In this document: piece by piece, positions 1-6,543 of the stretch | Position numbering within the stretch: position 1 is the first letter of the stretch | Layout: the number at the start of each line of letters is the position of its first letter | Assembly: GCA_017961385.1 (NCBI GenBank) | Contig: JAGCXJ010000278.1 | Span: forward strand, 1-13,077 | Direction of reading: 5' to 3' | Length of the DNA: 13,077 bases | Origin: Lachnospiraceae bacterium | Lineage (GTDB): Bacteria > Bacillota > Clostridia > Lachnospirales > Lachnospiraceae | Made by a program: the position numbers and the translations under genes | Notes under the pieces: model-generated | Seen by the model: the letters and a program-made list of their open reading frames with translations, nothing else | The model's database searches: none | Told to the model about the DNA's origin: nothing

Positions 1-1
1 A

Positions 2-874
2 GACAAGAATAAGACATTCAAGGTATTTGCGAGAAGATCGAGAAAGTCATATCCCAAAGACTCAATGCAGCTTAATGCTGATATAGGAGAAGTGCTCTTA
101 AATGCATTTCCTGAGCTTAAGGTTGATGTTCACAATCCTGATATCTGTCTGTATGTCGAGATAAGAGAAAAGGTATATATATATTCTCAGATAATACCCG
201 GACCCGGCGGCATGCCTGTAGGTACGAACGGAAAGGCGATGCTCTTGCTTTCGGGAGGAATAGATTCTCCAGTTGCAGGATATATGATCAGCAAGAGAGG
301 CGTAAAGATAGATGCGGTCTATTTCCATGCTCCTCCGTATACATCGGACAGGGCAAAACAGAAAGTCATAGATCTTGCAAAGCAGGTGGCAAGATACAGC
401 GGGCCGATATATCTTCATGTGATAAACTTTACCGATATACAGCTTGCGATCTATGAGAAATGTCCTCATGACGAGCTTACTATCATCATGCGTAGATACA
501 TGATGAGGATAGCTCAGACAATCGCTGAAGAGACCGAATGTCTCGGACTTATAACCGGTGAATCGATCGGACAGGTAGCAAGCCAGACAATGCATTCTCT
601 TGCATGTACAAACGAAGTATGCACAATGCCCGTATACCGTCCCTGCATAGGAATGGACAAGCAGGAGATCATAGATATATCCGAAAAGATCGGCACATAC
701 GAGACCTCGATCCTTCCTTTTGAGGACTGCTGTACGATATTTGTCGCAAAGCATCCGGTAACAAAGCCGAACCTGAGCATAATCAAAAGACATGAGCATA
801 ATCTTGATGATGTGATAGACGGGTTAGTAAAGACGGCGCTTGATACAAAAGAAACCATCATAGTAAAGAACTGA
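2..874 (+). CDS. thiI: tRNA 4-thiouridine synthase ThiI, 5'-truncated by window edge
   Basis: ThiI adenylates U8 of tRNA and transfers sulfur to give 4-thiouridine; in many bacteria it also supplies sulfur for the thiamine thiazole. The frame is open from base 2, ahead of the first ATG at 65, and those upstream codons read FKVFARRSRKSYPKDS, the end of a THUMP domain, so the true start lies outside the window. The PP-loop ATP-binding motif SGGIDSP is encoded at 251-271. Further family signatures are DVHNPD, ITGESIGQVASQT and the C-terminal stretch EDCCTIFVAKHPVTKP. The protein stops about 30 residues after that, so it has no C-terminal rhodanese domain; this is the short, Bacillus-like form, not the E. 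coli form. In that form a separate cysteine desulfurase is expected to deliver sulfur directly; none is seen in the window. It converges on the HPr-like gene through the shared hairpin at 882-905. Confidence 0.95.
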   Translation, partial: DKNKTFKVFARRSRKSYPKDSMQLNADIGEVLLNAFPELKVDVHNPDICLYVEIREKVYIYSQIIPGPGGMPVGTNGKAMLLLSGGIDSPVAGYMISKRGVKIDAVYFHAPPYTSDRAKQKVIDLAKQVARYSGPIYLHVINFTDIQLAIYEKCPHDELTIIMRRYMMRIAQTIAEETECLGLITGESIGQVASQTMHSLACTNEVCTMPVYRPCIGMDKQEIIDISEKIGTYETSILPFEDCCTIFVAKHPVTKPNLSIIKRHEHNLDDVIDGLVKTALDTKETIIVKN

Positions 875-881
875 AACAAAA

Positions 882-905
882 AACGCAAGACATGAGTCTT
901 GCGTT
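882..905. terminator. Bidirectional rho-independent terminator between thiI and the HPr-like gene
   Basis: A perfect 10-bp stem (AACGCAAGAC / GTCTTGCGTT) closes a 4-base loop. On the minus strand the stem runs straight into a T-rich tail (complement of the A-run at 876-883), so it ends the HPr-like transcript well. On the plus strand a T-run lies at 912-917, six bases after the stem, and can serve thiI, whose stop is eight bases upstream. A smaller hairpin (CCAAG / CTTGG, 924-937) lies between this terminator and the stop of the HPr-like gene. Confidence 0.85.
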
Positions 906-952
906 AAAATCTTTTTTAAATGACCAAGTAAACTTGGCCTTGTGCTGATTGA

Positions 953-1183
953 TTAGATCATGTAAGGCTTGAGTACATCAAGTACAGCATCAACGTTGTC
1001 TTCAGCATGGATGTTAAGATCGATCGGCTTAGAAAGGTCTAAACTGAAGATACCCATGATAGACTTAGCATCGATTACGTATCTGCCTGATACAAGATCA
1101 AAATCATAATCGAACTTTGTAATATCATTTACGAATGACTTTACTTTATCGATTGAGTTTAATGAAATCTGAACTGTCTTCAT
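953..1183 (-). CDS. HPr-family protein lacking the His15 phosphorylation site (Crh-like)
   Basis: This is a 76-residue HPr-fold protein. The start at 1183 is chosen because AAGGAGGA (1191-1198) lies seven bases upstream; a longer reading of the frame to 1507 would run antisense through mtaB. The regulatory-site region of HPr is well kept: AKSIMGIFSLDL (residues 39-50) matches the KSIMGVMSL segment of Bacillus HPr, with Ser41 at the place of Ser46, the HPr kinase target. The active-site loop is not kept: where HPr has GIHARPA, this protein has SIDKVKS, with no His and no Arg17 equivalent. It therefore should not pass phosphate in the sugar phosphotransferase system. By analogy with Bacillus Crh, which also lacks His15 and keeps Ser46, it may act in carbon catabolite control; that role is inference. 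It has its own promoter and a terminator, so it is monocistronic. Confidence 0.85.
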   Translation of the reverse strand: MKTVQISLNSIDKVKSFVNDITKFDYDFDLVSGRYVIDAKSIMGIFSLDLSKPIDLNIHAEDNVDAVLDVLKPYMI

Positions 1184-1229
1184 ATTGTTCTCCTCCTTAT
1201 TTATAAATCCTGTGTACCTTACGACTACA

Positions 1230-1258
1230 ATCTTAAAGGCGGGGCAGTGAAAAGTCAA
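1230..1258 (-). promoter_or_regulatory. Sigma-A type promoter of the HPr-like gene
   Basis: On the minus strand, TTGACT (1258-1253) and TAAGAT (1235-1230) are separated by exactly 17 bases, a good housekeeping-sigma promoter. The start codon lies about 46 bases downstream of the -10 box, leaving a short leader that contains the strong Shine-Dalgarno. No operator or catabolite-responsive element was recognised. Confidence 0.65.
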
Positions 1259-1292
1259 GACATAAAGATTAACGAAAAAACCGGTAAAAAAC

Positions 1293-2639
1293 ATGAAAAC
1301 TGTAGCATTCCACAATCTTGGATGTAAAGTAAATACGTACGAAATAGAAATGATGCAGCAAAATGCACGAAAAGCAGGCTGGGAAATTGTTGAATTTACA
1401 CAAAAAGCAGACGTATATGTGATAAATACCTGCAGTGTTACAAATATAGCTGACAGAAAAAGCCGCCAGATGCTGCATAAAGCAAAGAAAACCAATCCTG
1501 AGGCCATAGTCGTAGCTGTCGGCTGCTATGCCCAGACAGATACGAAGGGAGCTCTTGCTGATGATGCGGTTGACCTGGTCATAGGCAACAATCACAAGGA
1601 AAAGCTCATAGATATAATAAATGAATATGAAGCGTCACATGTAAAGAAGGCTGTGGTTGATGATATCTCTTCTCCCATAAAATATGAGGACTACAGCATA
1701 GAAGGCTCATCCGAGAGGACCAGGGTTGATATAAAGATACAGGACGGGTGTGACCAGTTCTGCACATTCTGCATAATCCCGTTTGCCAGAGGAAGGATAA
1801 GATCAAGAGATCCAAAGGAAGTTGTTGATGAGATAAAAAGACTGGCGAATGCTGGATATAAGGAAATAGTTCTTACCGGTATTCATTTAAGCTCTTACGG
1901 ACTTGATCTGCATGATGAAAGAACGTCATACAACATAGTGGCAAAAGAGGATTATACTAACTTTGATCTGATAGATGTCATTAAAAAGGTTTCAAAGATA
2001 GATGGGATCGAGAGGATAAGACTCGGATCTCTCGAACCCAGGATCATAACCAGGCAGTTTCTTGAGAGCATATCTGCAATAGATAAGGTATGTCCACATT
2101 TTCATCTGTCTTTGCAGAGCGGATGCGATGAGACTCTTAAGCGCATGAACAGAAGATATACCGCAAACGAGTATGCTGCAGGAGTAAAGCTCATTAGAGA
2201 ATATTATGAGCATCCCGCCATTACTACGGATATCATCGTCGGATTTCCCGGAGAGACAAACGAGGAGTTTCAAAAGACCTTAAGGTTTGTAGAAAGCATA
2301 GATTTTTACGAGACTCATATATTCAAGTATTCAAGAAGACACGGAACGATCGCCGATACCATGCCGGATCAGCTGACAGAGAAGGTCAAAGCACAAAGAA
2401 GCGACGAACTCGAAAAGATAAACGAGATACATATGAAAGGATTTATGAGTGCCGTCGTAGGAAAAAAGGAAGAGATACTGACTGAGGAACAGACAAAGAT
2501 AGATAACAGGACATATACTCTGGGACATACCAAAAACTATATCATGATGGCAGTTGAGGGTGCATACGAAAAGAACCTTGTCATTGAAGGGACTGTTACT
2601 GGATTTTTGCAAAATAACATTATGTTATTGAAAAGATGA
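1293..2639 (+). CDS. mtaB: tRNA (N6-L-threonylcarbamoyladenosine37-C2)-methylthiotransferase
   Basis: MtaB is a radical-SAM enzyme that adds a methylthio group to t6A37 in ANN-decoding tRNAs, giving ms2t6A. The 448-residue length fits the family (Bacillus YqeV). The N-terminal methylthiotransferase domain has the three auxiliary cluster cysteines Cys11 (NLGCKVN), Cys47 (INTCSVTN) and Cys78 (VAVGCYAQ). The radical-SAM motif CDQFCTFC supplies Cys153, Cys157 and Cys160. HFHLSLQSGCDETLKRMNR and IITDIIVGFPGET-type segments follow, and the last 60 or so residues fit a TRAM RNA-binding domain. The start is fixed by the family N-terminus (MKTVAFHNLGCKVN), but there is no convincing Shine-Dalgarno before it (AACCGGTAAAAAAC), so initiation may be weak. 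It is divergent from the HPr-like gene, and the following ireB gene is 67 bases away. A clear promoter of its own was not found. Confidence 0.95.
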   Translation: MKTVAFHNLGCKVNTYEIEMMQQNARKAGWEIVEFTQKADVYVINTCSVTNIADRKSRQMLHKAKKTNPEAIVVAVGCYAQTDTKGALADDAVDLVIGNNHKEKLIDIINEYEASHVKKAVVDDISSPIKYEDYSIEGSSERTRVDIKIQDGCDQFCTFCIIPFARGRIRSRDPKEVVDEIKRLANAGYKEIVLTGIHLSSYGLDLHDERTSYNIVAKEDYTNFDLIDVIKKVSKIDGIERIRLGSLEPRIITRQFLESISAIDKVCPHFHLSLQSGCDETLKRMNRRYTANEYAAGVKLIREYYEHPAITTDIIVGFPGETNEEFQKTLRFVESIDFYETHIFKYSRRHGTIADTMPDQLTEKVKAQRSDELEKINEIHMKGFMSAVVGKKEEILTEEQTKIDNRTYTLGHTKNYIMMAVEGAYEKNLVIEGTVTGFLQNNIMLLKR

Positions 2640-2663
2640 TATAAAAAATGTTACCATAAAAGG

Positions 2664-2672
2664 TGGCATAAT
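2664..2672 (+). promoter_or_regulatory. Possible extended -10 promoter before ireB
   Basis: The 67-base gap between mtaB and ireB holds TGGCATAAT, an extended -10 element with five of six matches to TATAAT. No good -35 box is seen 16-18 bases upstream, where the sequence is an A-run. It is 35 bases from the ireB start. It would let ireB and the genes downstream be transcribed apart from mtaB. Readthrough from mtaB is also possible, since no terminator lies between them. Confidence 0.35.
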
Positions 2673-2706
2673 TTACTTTTATAACGGCTAATTAAGGAGA
2701 AAGACT

Positions 2707-2970
2707 ATGGGAGAGATAGGCAACACACAGTTTTTCAAAGTTGATGTAGAAAAGGAAACAAGCGTTAAGATCATTCTTGAGATGGTATTCGAGGCTATGC
2801 AGGAGAAGGGGTATGACCCGGTAAACCAGATAGTCGGATATATCATGTCCGGAGATCCCACTTATATCACCAGCCACAACAATGCAAGGAGCATGATACA
2901 GAAGGTTGAGCGTGACGAGCTTGTTGAAGAACTCCTTACAGAGTATATCAAGAAGCACGGCTGGGAATAG
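2707..2970 (+). CDS. ireB: IreB/ReoM family regulatory phosphoprotein (UPF0297)
   Basis: This 87-residue protein belongs to the IreB/ReoM family. In Enterococcus IreB is a substrate of the PASTA kinase IreK and affects cephalosporin resistance; in Listeria ReoM phosphorylated at Thr7 controls ClpCP-dependent loss of MurA, the first enzyme of peptidoglycan synthesis. Thr7 is present here (MGEIGNT). The family core is clear: EKGYDPVNQIVGY, SGDPTYITSHNNAR and ERDELVEELL. AAGGAG at 2694-2699 precedes the ATG by seven bases. It is the first gene of the tight cluster and is followed by ruvX after seven bases, the same order as yrzL-yrrK in Bacillus. The kinase and MurA genes are not in the window. 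Confidence 0.93.
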   Translation: MGEIGNTQFFKVDVEKETSVKIILEMVFEAMQEKGYDPVNQIVGYIMSGDPTYITSHNNARSMIQKVERDELVEELLTEYIKKHGWE

Positions 2971-2977
2971 AACAAAA

Positions 2978-3421
2978 ATGAAGATAATGGGACTTGATCT
3001 GGGCTCAAAGACTGTAGGGGTGGCGATAAGCGACCCTCTGCTCATTACGGCTCAGCCGGTTGAGACTATAACCAGAAAAGAAGAGAACAAGCTGCGTCAG
3101 ACACTTGCACGCATAGAACAACTCATTGTACAAAACGGTGTTGAAAGGATCGTTTTGGGCTATCCCAAAAACATGAATGATACTATCGGAGACAGAGCCA
3201 GATTCAGTGAGGAGTTCAAGGAAAAGCTGGAAAGAAGGACCGGCCTTGAAGTGATACTGTGGGATGAGAGACTCACAACGGTGGCTGCGGATGAAGCGCT
3301 CATTGAATCGGGTGTCAGACGAGAGAACAGGAAAAAATATGTGGATCAGATAGCTGCCGTGTTTATCCTGCAGGAATATCTGGATCATATGGCTGAGATT
3401 AAAAAAGAGGAAAATACATGA
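2978..3421 (+). CDS. ruvX: RuvX/YqgF-family putative nuclease for pre-16S rRNA processing
   Basis: This is a 147-residue RNase H-fold protein of the YqgF/RuvX family, linked to 5' maturation of 16S rRNA and at first named as a Holliday junction resolvase. Visible motifs are MGLDLGSKTVGVAISD with the first acidic residue (Asp7), VLGYPKNMN, LWDERLTTVAA with the conserved Glu, and VDQIAAVFILQEYL with the last Asp. The start at 2978 matches the usual length of 140-150 residues; the longer open frame back to 2906 would overlap ireB by 65 bases and adds residues foreign to the family. The Shine-Dalgarno is weak (GGGA at 2963-2966). The stop overlaps the next start by four bases (ATGA), which suggests translational coupling. 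Confidence 0.93.
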   Translation: MKIMGLDLGSKTVGVAISDPLLITAQPVETITRKEENKLRQTLARIEQLIVQNGVERIVLGYPKNMNDTIGDRARFSEEFKEKLERRTGLEVILWDERLTTVAADEALIESGVRRENRKKYVDQIAAVFILQEYLDHMAEIKKEENT

Positions 3422-3690
3422 AACTTGAAAAGATAGTATTCTGTCCCGACGGGGACGAGCCGGTTGAATTCTATGTCCTGGAACAGACAAGGATATCCGG
3501 TACAAATTATATACTTGTAACTGATTTTGAAGAAGGCGATGGTGAGGCGCTCATCCTAAAGGATATGTCAAAGGACGAGGATAAGGACAGTGTCTATGCC
3601 ATAGTCGATGATGATACGGAACTTAAGGCGGTCGCAGGGGTCTTTGAGGATCTTTTAGATGACGTCAAGTTCGTTTCGGAAGAACAATAG
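3418..3690 (+). CDS. DUF1292 family protein (YrzB-like)
   Basis: This is a small acidic protein of 90 residues with the DUF1292 pattern: an N-terminal VFCPDGDEPVEFYVLEQ segment, then NYILVTDFEEGDGEALILK, and an acidic C-terminal half. Function is unknown in the family; members nearly always sit between ruvX and mltG in Firmicutes, as yrzB does in Bacillus. Its ATG overlaps the ruvX stop (ATGA at 3418-3421), and GAGG at 3407-3410 gives a modest Shine-Dalgarno. It has no cysteine cluster and no membrane segment beyond the single Cys near the start. The next gene, rnj, starts 12 bases downstream. Confidence 0.88.
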   Translation: MKLEKIVFCPDGDEPVEFYVLEQTRISGTNYILVTDFEEGDGEALILKDMSKDEDKDSVYAIVDDDTELKAVAGVFEDLLDDVKFVSEEQ

Positions 3691-3702
3691 GAGAGAAAGG
3701 AT

Positions 3703-5373
3703 TTGAAGAAAGAGAAACCATCATCCGGTAAGCTTAAGATCATTCCTCTGGGCGGACTCGAACAGATAGGGATGAACATTACCGCTTTCGAATATGAGGA
3801 TACGATAGTCATAGTTGACTGCGGCTTGAGTTTCCCTTCGGATGACATGCTTGGGATAGACCTGGTAATACCGGATGTTACATATCTTAAGAACAATATA
3901 GATAAGGTCAAGGGCTTTGTCATTACACACGGACATGAGGATCATATAGGTGCTCTGCCGTATATATTAAAGGAGATAAACATTCCTTTATATGCTACCA
4001 AGCTGACAATGGGACTGATCGATCACAAGCTTGAGGAGCATGACCTTAAAAACCAGATAAAAAGAAAGATAGTCAAGTTCGGTCAGAGCATCAATCTCGG
4101 CCAGTTAAGAGTCGAGTTCATTAGGACCAATCACAGCATAGTCGATGCCGCTGCACTTGCCATTTATTCGCCTGCCGGGATCATAGTCCATACAGGTGAT
4201 TTTAAAGTTGATTACACGCCGGTATTCGGTGATGCCATAGATCTTCAGAGATTTGCCGAGATCGGACATAAAGGAGTGCTTGCGCTTTTATGCGACAGCA
4301 CTAATGCTGAACGTCCCGGATTTACTCCCTCCGAGAGAACACTTGGAAAGATATTTGATACGATCTTTTCAGAGCATCGAAGCAACAGGATAATAATAGC
4401 GACATTTGCATCAAATGTTGACAGGGTTCAGCAGATCATAAATTCGGCATACAGGTTTGAGAGAAAGGTAGTTTTGGAAGGGCGCAGCATGGTCAATATC
4501 ATTGAGACCGCACAGGCGCTCGGATATGTTAACATACCTCCGAACACTCTCATACCTATCGAGCAGATGAAGAACTATCCCGAGGAAAAGACCTGTATAA
4601 TAACGACGGGCTCACAGGGAGAGAGCATGGCTGCACTCAGCAGGATGGCAGCCGATATCCACAGGATGATATCGATCGGTCCAAGAGACACAATCATCTT
4701 TTCGTCAAACCCCATACCGGGAAATGAAAAGGCTGTGACCAAGGTGATAAACGAGCTTGCCATGAAGGGCGCTGATGTTATATTCCAGGATGCACATGTA
4801 TCAGGACATGCATGCCAGGAAGAGATCAAGCTCATATATTCTTTGGTAAGACCCAAATATGCAGTTCCTGTTCACGGCGAGTTTAAGCATCTTAAGGCTC
4901 AGGCAAAGCTTGCCATGGATCTTGGAATGGAAAAGGACAAGGTATTCATACTCTCATCGGGAGATATACTCGAACTTGATGAGAATGAAGCAAAGGTTAC
5001 CGGAAAGGTACCGACAGGTGCGATATTCGTTGACGGAATAGGCGTCGGGGATGTTGGAAATATAGTACTCAGAGACAGGCAGCAGCTTTCGGAAGAAGGT
5101 ATGATGACTGTTGTTCTTGCGCTCGATCAGGCGACCGGAGAGCTAATGGCAGGTCCCGACATAGTATCTAGGGGATTTGTCTATGTGAGAGAATCCGAGG
5201 AGCTTATCACTGAAGCTACAGAGCTTATGCATGAAGTTGTTGAGGATCTTTTAAGCAGAGGCATTACCGACTGGGGCAAGATCAAGTCTTCCATAAAGGA
5301 ATCACTAAGTGACTATGTATGGAAAAAGACCAAGAGACGCCCGATGATCATACCGATAATTCAAGAGGTTTAG
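3703..5373 (+). CDS. rnj: Ribonuclease J (5'-3' exoribonuclease/endoribonuclease)
   Basis: RNase J is a zinc-dependent metallo-beta-lactamase/beta-CASP enzyme that degrades and matures mRNA and rRNA in the cytoplasm. The 556 residues match Bacillus RNase J1 (555). The catalytic HxHxDH motif is His76, His78, Asp80, His81 (THGHEDHIGALPYIL); further ligands fit His144 (RTNHSIVDAA), Asp166 (HTGDFKVDYTP) and the His in VPVHGEFKHL. The phosphate-binding stretch VSGHACQEE is present, as is the C-terminal domain reading SRGFVYVRE. Translation appears to start at TTG (3703), with AGGAG at 3689-3693 nine bases before it; no in-frame ATG lies nearby upstream. RNase J is not part of the Bacillus yrrK-yrrM cluster, so its place between DUF1292 and the MltG-like gene is a lineage-specific insertion. 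The next start is two bases after its stop. Confidence 0.96.
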   Translation: MKKEKPSSGKLKIIPLGGLEQIGMNITAFEYEDTIVIVDCGLSFPSDDMLGIDLVIPDVTYLKNNIDKVKGFVITHGHEDHIGALPYILKEINIPLYATKLTMGLIDHKLEEHDLKNQIKRKIVKFGQSINLGQLRVEFIRTNHSIVDAAALAIYSPAGIIVHTGDFKVDYTPVFGDAIDLQRFAEIGHKGVLALLCDSTNAERPGFTPSERTLGKIFDTIFSEHRSNRIIIATFASNVDRVQQIINSAYRFERKVVLEGRSMVNIIETAQALGYVNIPPNTLIPIEQMKNYPEEKTCIITTGSQGESMAALSRMAADIHRMISIGPRDTIIFSSNPIPGNEKAVTKVINELAMKGADVIFQDAHVSGHACQEEIKLIYSLVRPKYAVPVHGEFKHLKAQAKLAMDLGMEKDKVFILSSGDILELDENEAKVTGKVPTGAIFVDGIGVGDVGNIVLRDRQQLSEEGMMTVVLALDQATGELMAGPDIVSRGFVYVRESEELITEATELMHEVVEDLLSRGITDWGKIKSSIKESLSDYVWKKTKRRPMIIPIIQEV

Positions 5374-5375
5374 AA

Positions 5376-5894
5376 ATGAGTGACAATGTTAAGGAGATTA
5401 TAGGTTCCGTGTTTTCCACGGCAGTAAAGATAGTTCTTGCAATGCTTGTGGTCATGTTCGTGAGAAAATACGCGCTTATGGCATACAACTACGGCTACAG
5501 GGTGTTTACAGAACCGCCTGTTACCGTTACGGGTGACGGGACCAGCATAGATGTTTCCATCGGAGAGGATATATCGACCAGAGAGATCGGAAAGATGCTC
5601 GAGAGCAAGGGCCTGATCCGTGATGCAAATCTTTTCCTCATCCAGGAGCTTGTCAGTGCAAATCACGGAAAGATCCAGCCGGGAAAATACCAGCTCAATA
5701 CGACAATGACTGCGGATGAGATGATAGATGTCATGGCGGGAGCCGAAAAGAAGCCCGAGACTGAAGAAGAGCTTTTATACAATGCCGATGAAGAGACACT
5801 CCCGTTTGATACGGAAGGTGATGAACCTGTAGAAGAATATATTCCTGAAGAAGAGTCGGAGGATGCAGACTTAGAGGGTGAAGGAGAAGAATAA
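5376..5894 (+). CDS. Short MltG/YceG-like membrane protein without the catalytic domain
   Basis: This 172-residue protein sits where mltG (yrrL) is found in related clusters. The start at 5376 is preferred, with AGAGG at 5364-5368 and two bases after the rnj stop; an upstream in-frame ATG at 5319 would overlap rnj. Residues 7-29 are one membrane helix (N-terminus inside). Residues 46-122 match the LysM-like N-terminal subdomain of MltG: IDVSIGEDISTREIGKMLES, then LFLIQELVSANHGKIQPGKY and LNTTMTADEMIDVMAG. The remaining 50 residues are a Glu/Asp-rich tail. The endolytic transglycosylase domain of MltG (usual length 330-390 residues), with its catalytic Glu, is absent and no remnant of it follows, since the next gene starts at once. 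The protein cannot cut glycan strands by the MltG mechanism; it may bind peptidoglycan or serve as an assembly partner (inference). Confidence 0.8.
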   Translation: MSDNVKEIIGSVFSTAVKIVLAMLVVMFVRKYALMAYNYGYRVFTEPPVTVTGDGTSIDVSIGEDISTREIGKMLESKGLIRDANLFLIQELVSANHGKIQPGKYQLNTTMTADEMIDVMAGAEKKPETEEELLYNADEETLPFDTEGDEPVEEYIPEEESEDADLEGEGEE

Positions 5895-6535
5895 TGGTAG
5901 ATGAGAGAACGGTATCATTTATCAATTCACTCGATCCGGGAAATCCTGCCTATCTTGATGAGATAGAAAAATATGCGATAGAGACATTCGTTCCGATCAT
6001 AAGAAAAGATATGCAGGCATATCTTCGATATGTGATAAAGAGCATACGTCCAAAGAAGATACTGGAAGTAGGTACAGCCATAGGGTTTTCAGCACTCCTT
6101 ATGAGTGAATATGCACCTAAGGACTGTCACATAACTACAATAGAAAACTACGAGCCCAGGATCCCCATAGCGCTAAAGAACTTCGAGGATAATAACAAAA
6201 AAGATTCTATCACTCTTATAGAGGGAGATGCTCTAAAGATACTTCCCACGTTAAATGATGAATATGACCTTATATTCATGGATGCTGCCAAGGGTCAGTA
6301 CATAAACTATCTGCCCGATCTTATCAGACTTTTAAAGAGCGGGGGGACACTTATTTCCGATAATGTATTGCAGGACGGAGATATAATAGAATCCAAATAT
6401 GCGATAGTAAGAAGAAACCGCACGATACATAACAGAATGCGGGAGTATCTCTATGAGCTTAAACACAATGATATGCTGACAACGGCAATACTTCCTGTAG
6501 GAGACGGTATCACTGTCAGCGTCAAGAATGTGTAA
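5894..6535 (+). CDS. trmR: Class I SAM O-methyltransferase, TrmR-like (tRNA 5-hydroxyuridine methyltransferase)
   Basis: This 213-residue enzyme is of the COMT/YrrM type. SAM-binding motif I is ILEVGTAIGFSALLMSEYA; the metal-binding Asp lies in LIFMDAAKGQYINYL and the second in LISDNVLQDG. Bacillus YrrM (TrmR) methylates 5-hydroxyuridine to 5-methoxyuridine at tRNA position 34. The position here, directly before a U32 gene, is the same as yrrM-yrrN/yrrO, and supports the tRNA role over a small-molecule catechol substrate, although the sequence alone does not decide this. The start codon overlaps the previous stop by one base (TAATG), with AAGGAG at 5881-5886, so the two genes are probably coupled. 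Confidence 0.87.
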   Translation: MVDERTVSFINSLDPGNPAYLDEIEKYAIETFVPIIRKDMQAYLRYVIKSIRPKKILEVGTAIGFSALLMSEYAPKDCHITTIENYEPRIPIALKNFEDNNKKDSITLIEGDALKILPTLNDEYDLIFMDAAKGQYINYLPDLIRLLKSGGTLISDNVLQDGDIIESKYAIVRRNRTIHNRMREYLYELKHNDMLTTAILPVGDGITVSVKNV

Positions 6536-6543
6536 GGAAATAT

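Noticed and set aside
953..1507. The HPr-like frame read as a 184-residue protein starting at 1507.
   Set aside because: The first 108 residues would be antisense to mtaB; the ATG at 1183 has a perfect Shine-Dalgarno and gives the normal HPr length.
2906..3421. ruvX read from 2906 as 171 residues.
   Set aside because: It would overlap ireB by 65 bases and the added N-terminus is not RuvX-like; the start at 2978 begins with the family motif.
4859..5041. Plus-strand 60-codon frame inside rnj, and similar ones inside the GH9 gene (10939-11169, 11515-11706).
   Set aside because: These are out-of-frame shadows of well-conserved coding sequence.
5319..5894. The MltG-like gene read from 5319 as 191 residues.
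   Set aside because: The first 19 codons lie inside rnj in another frame and read as a hydrophilic piece before the membrane helix; the start at 5376 has a proper Shine-Dalgarno and spacing.
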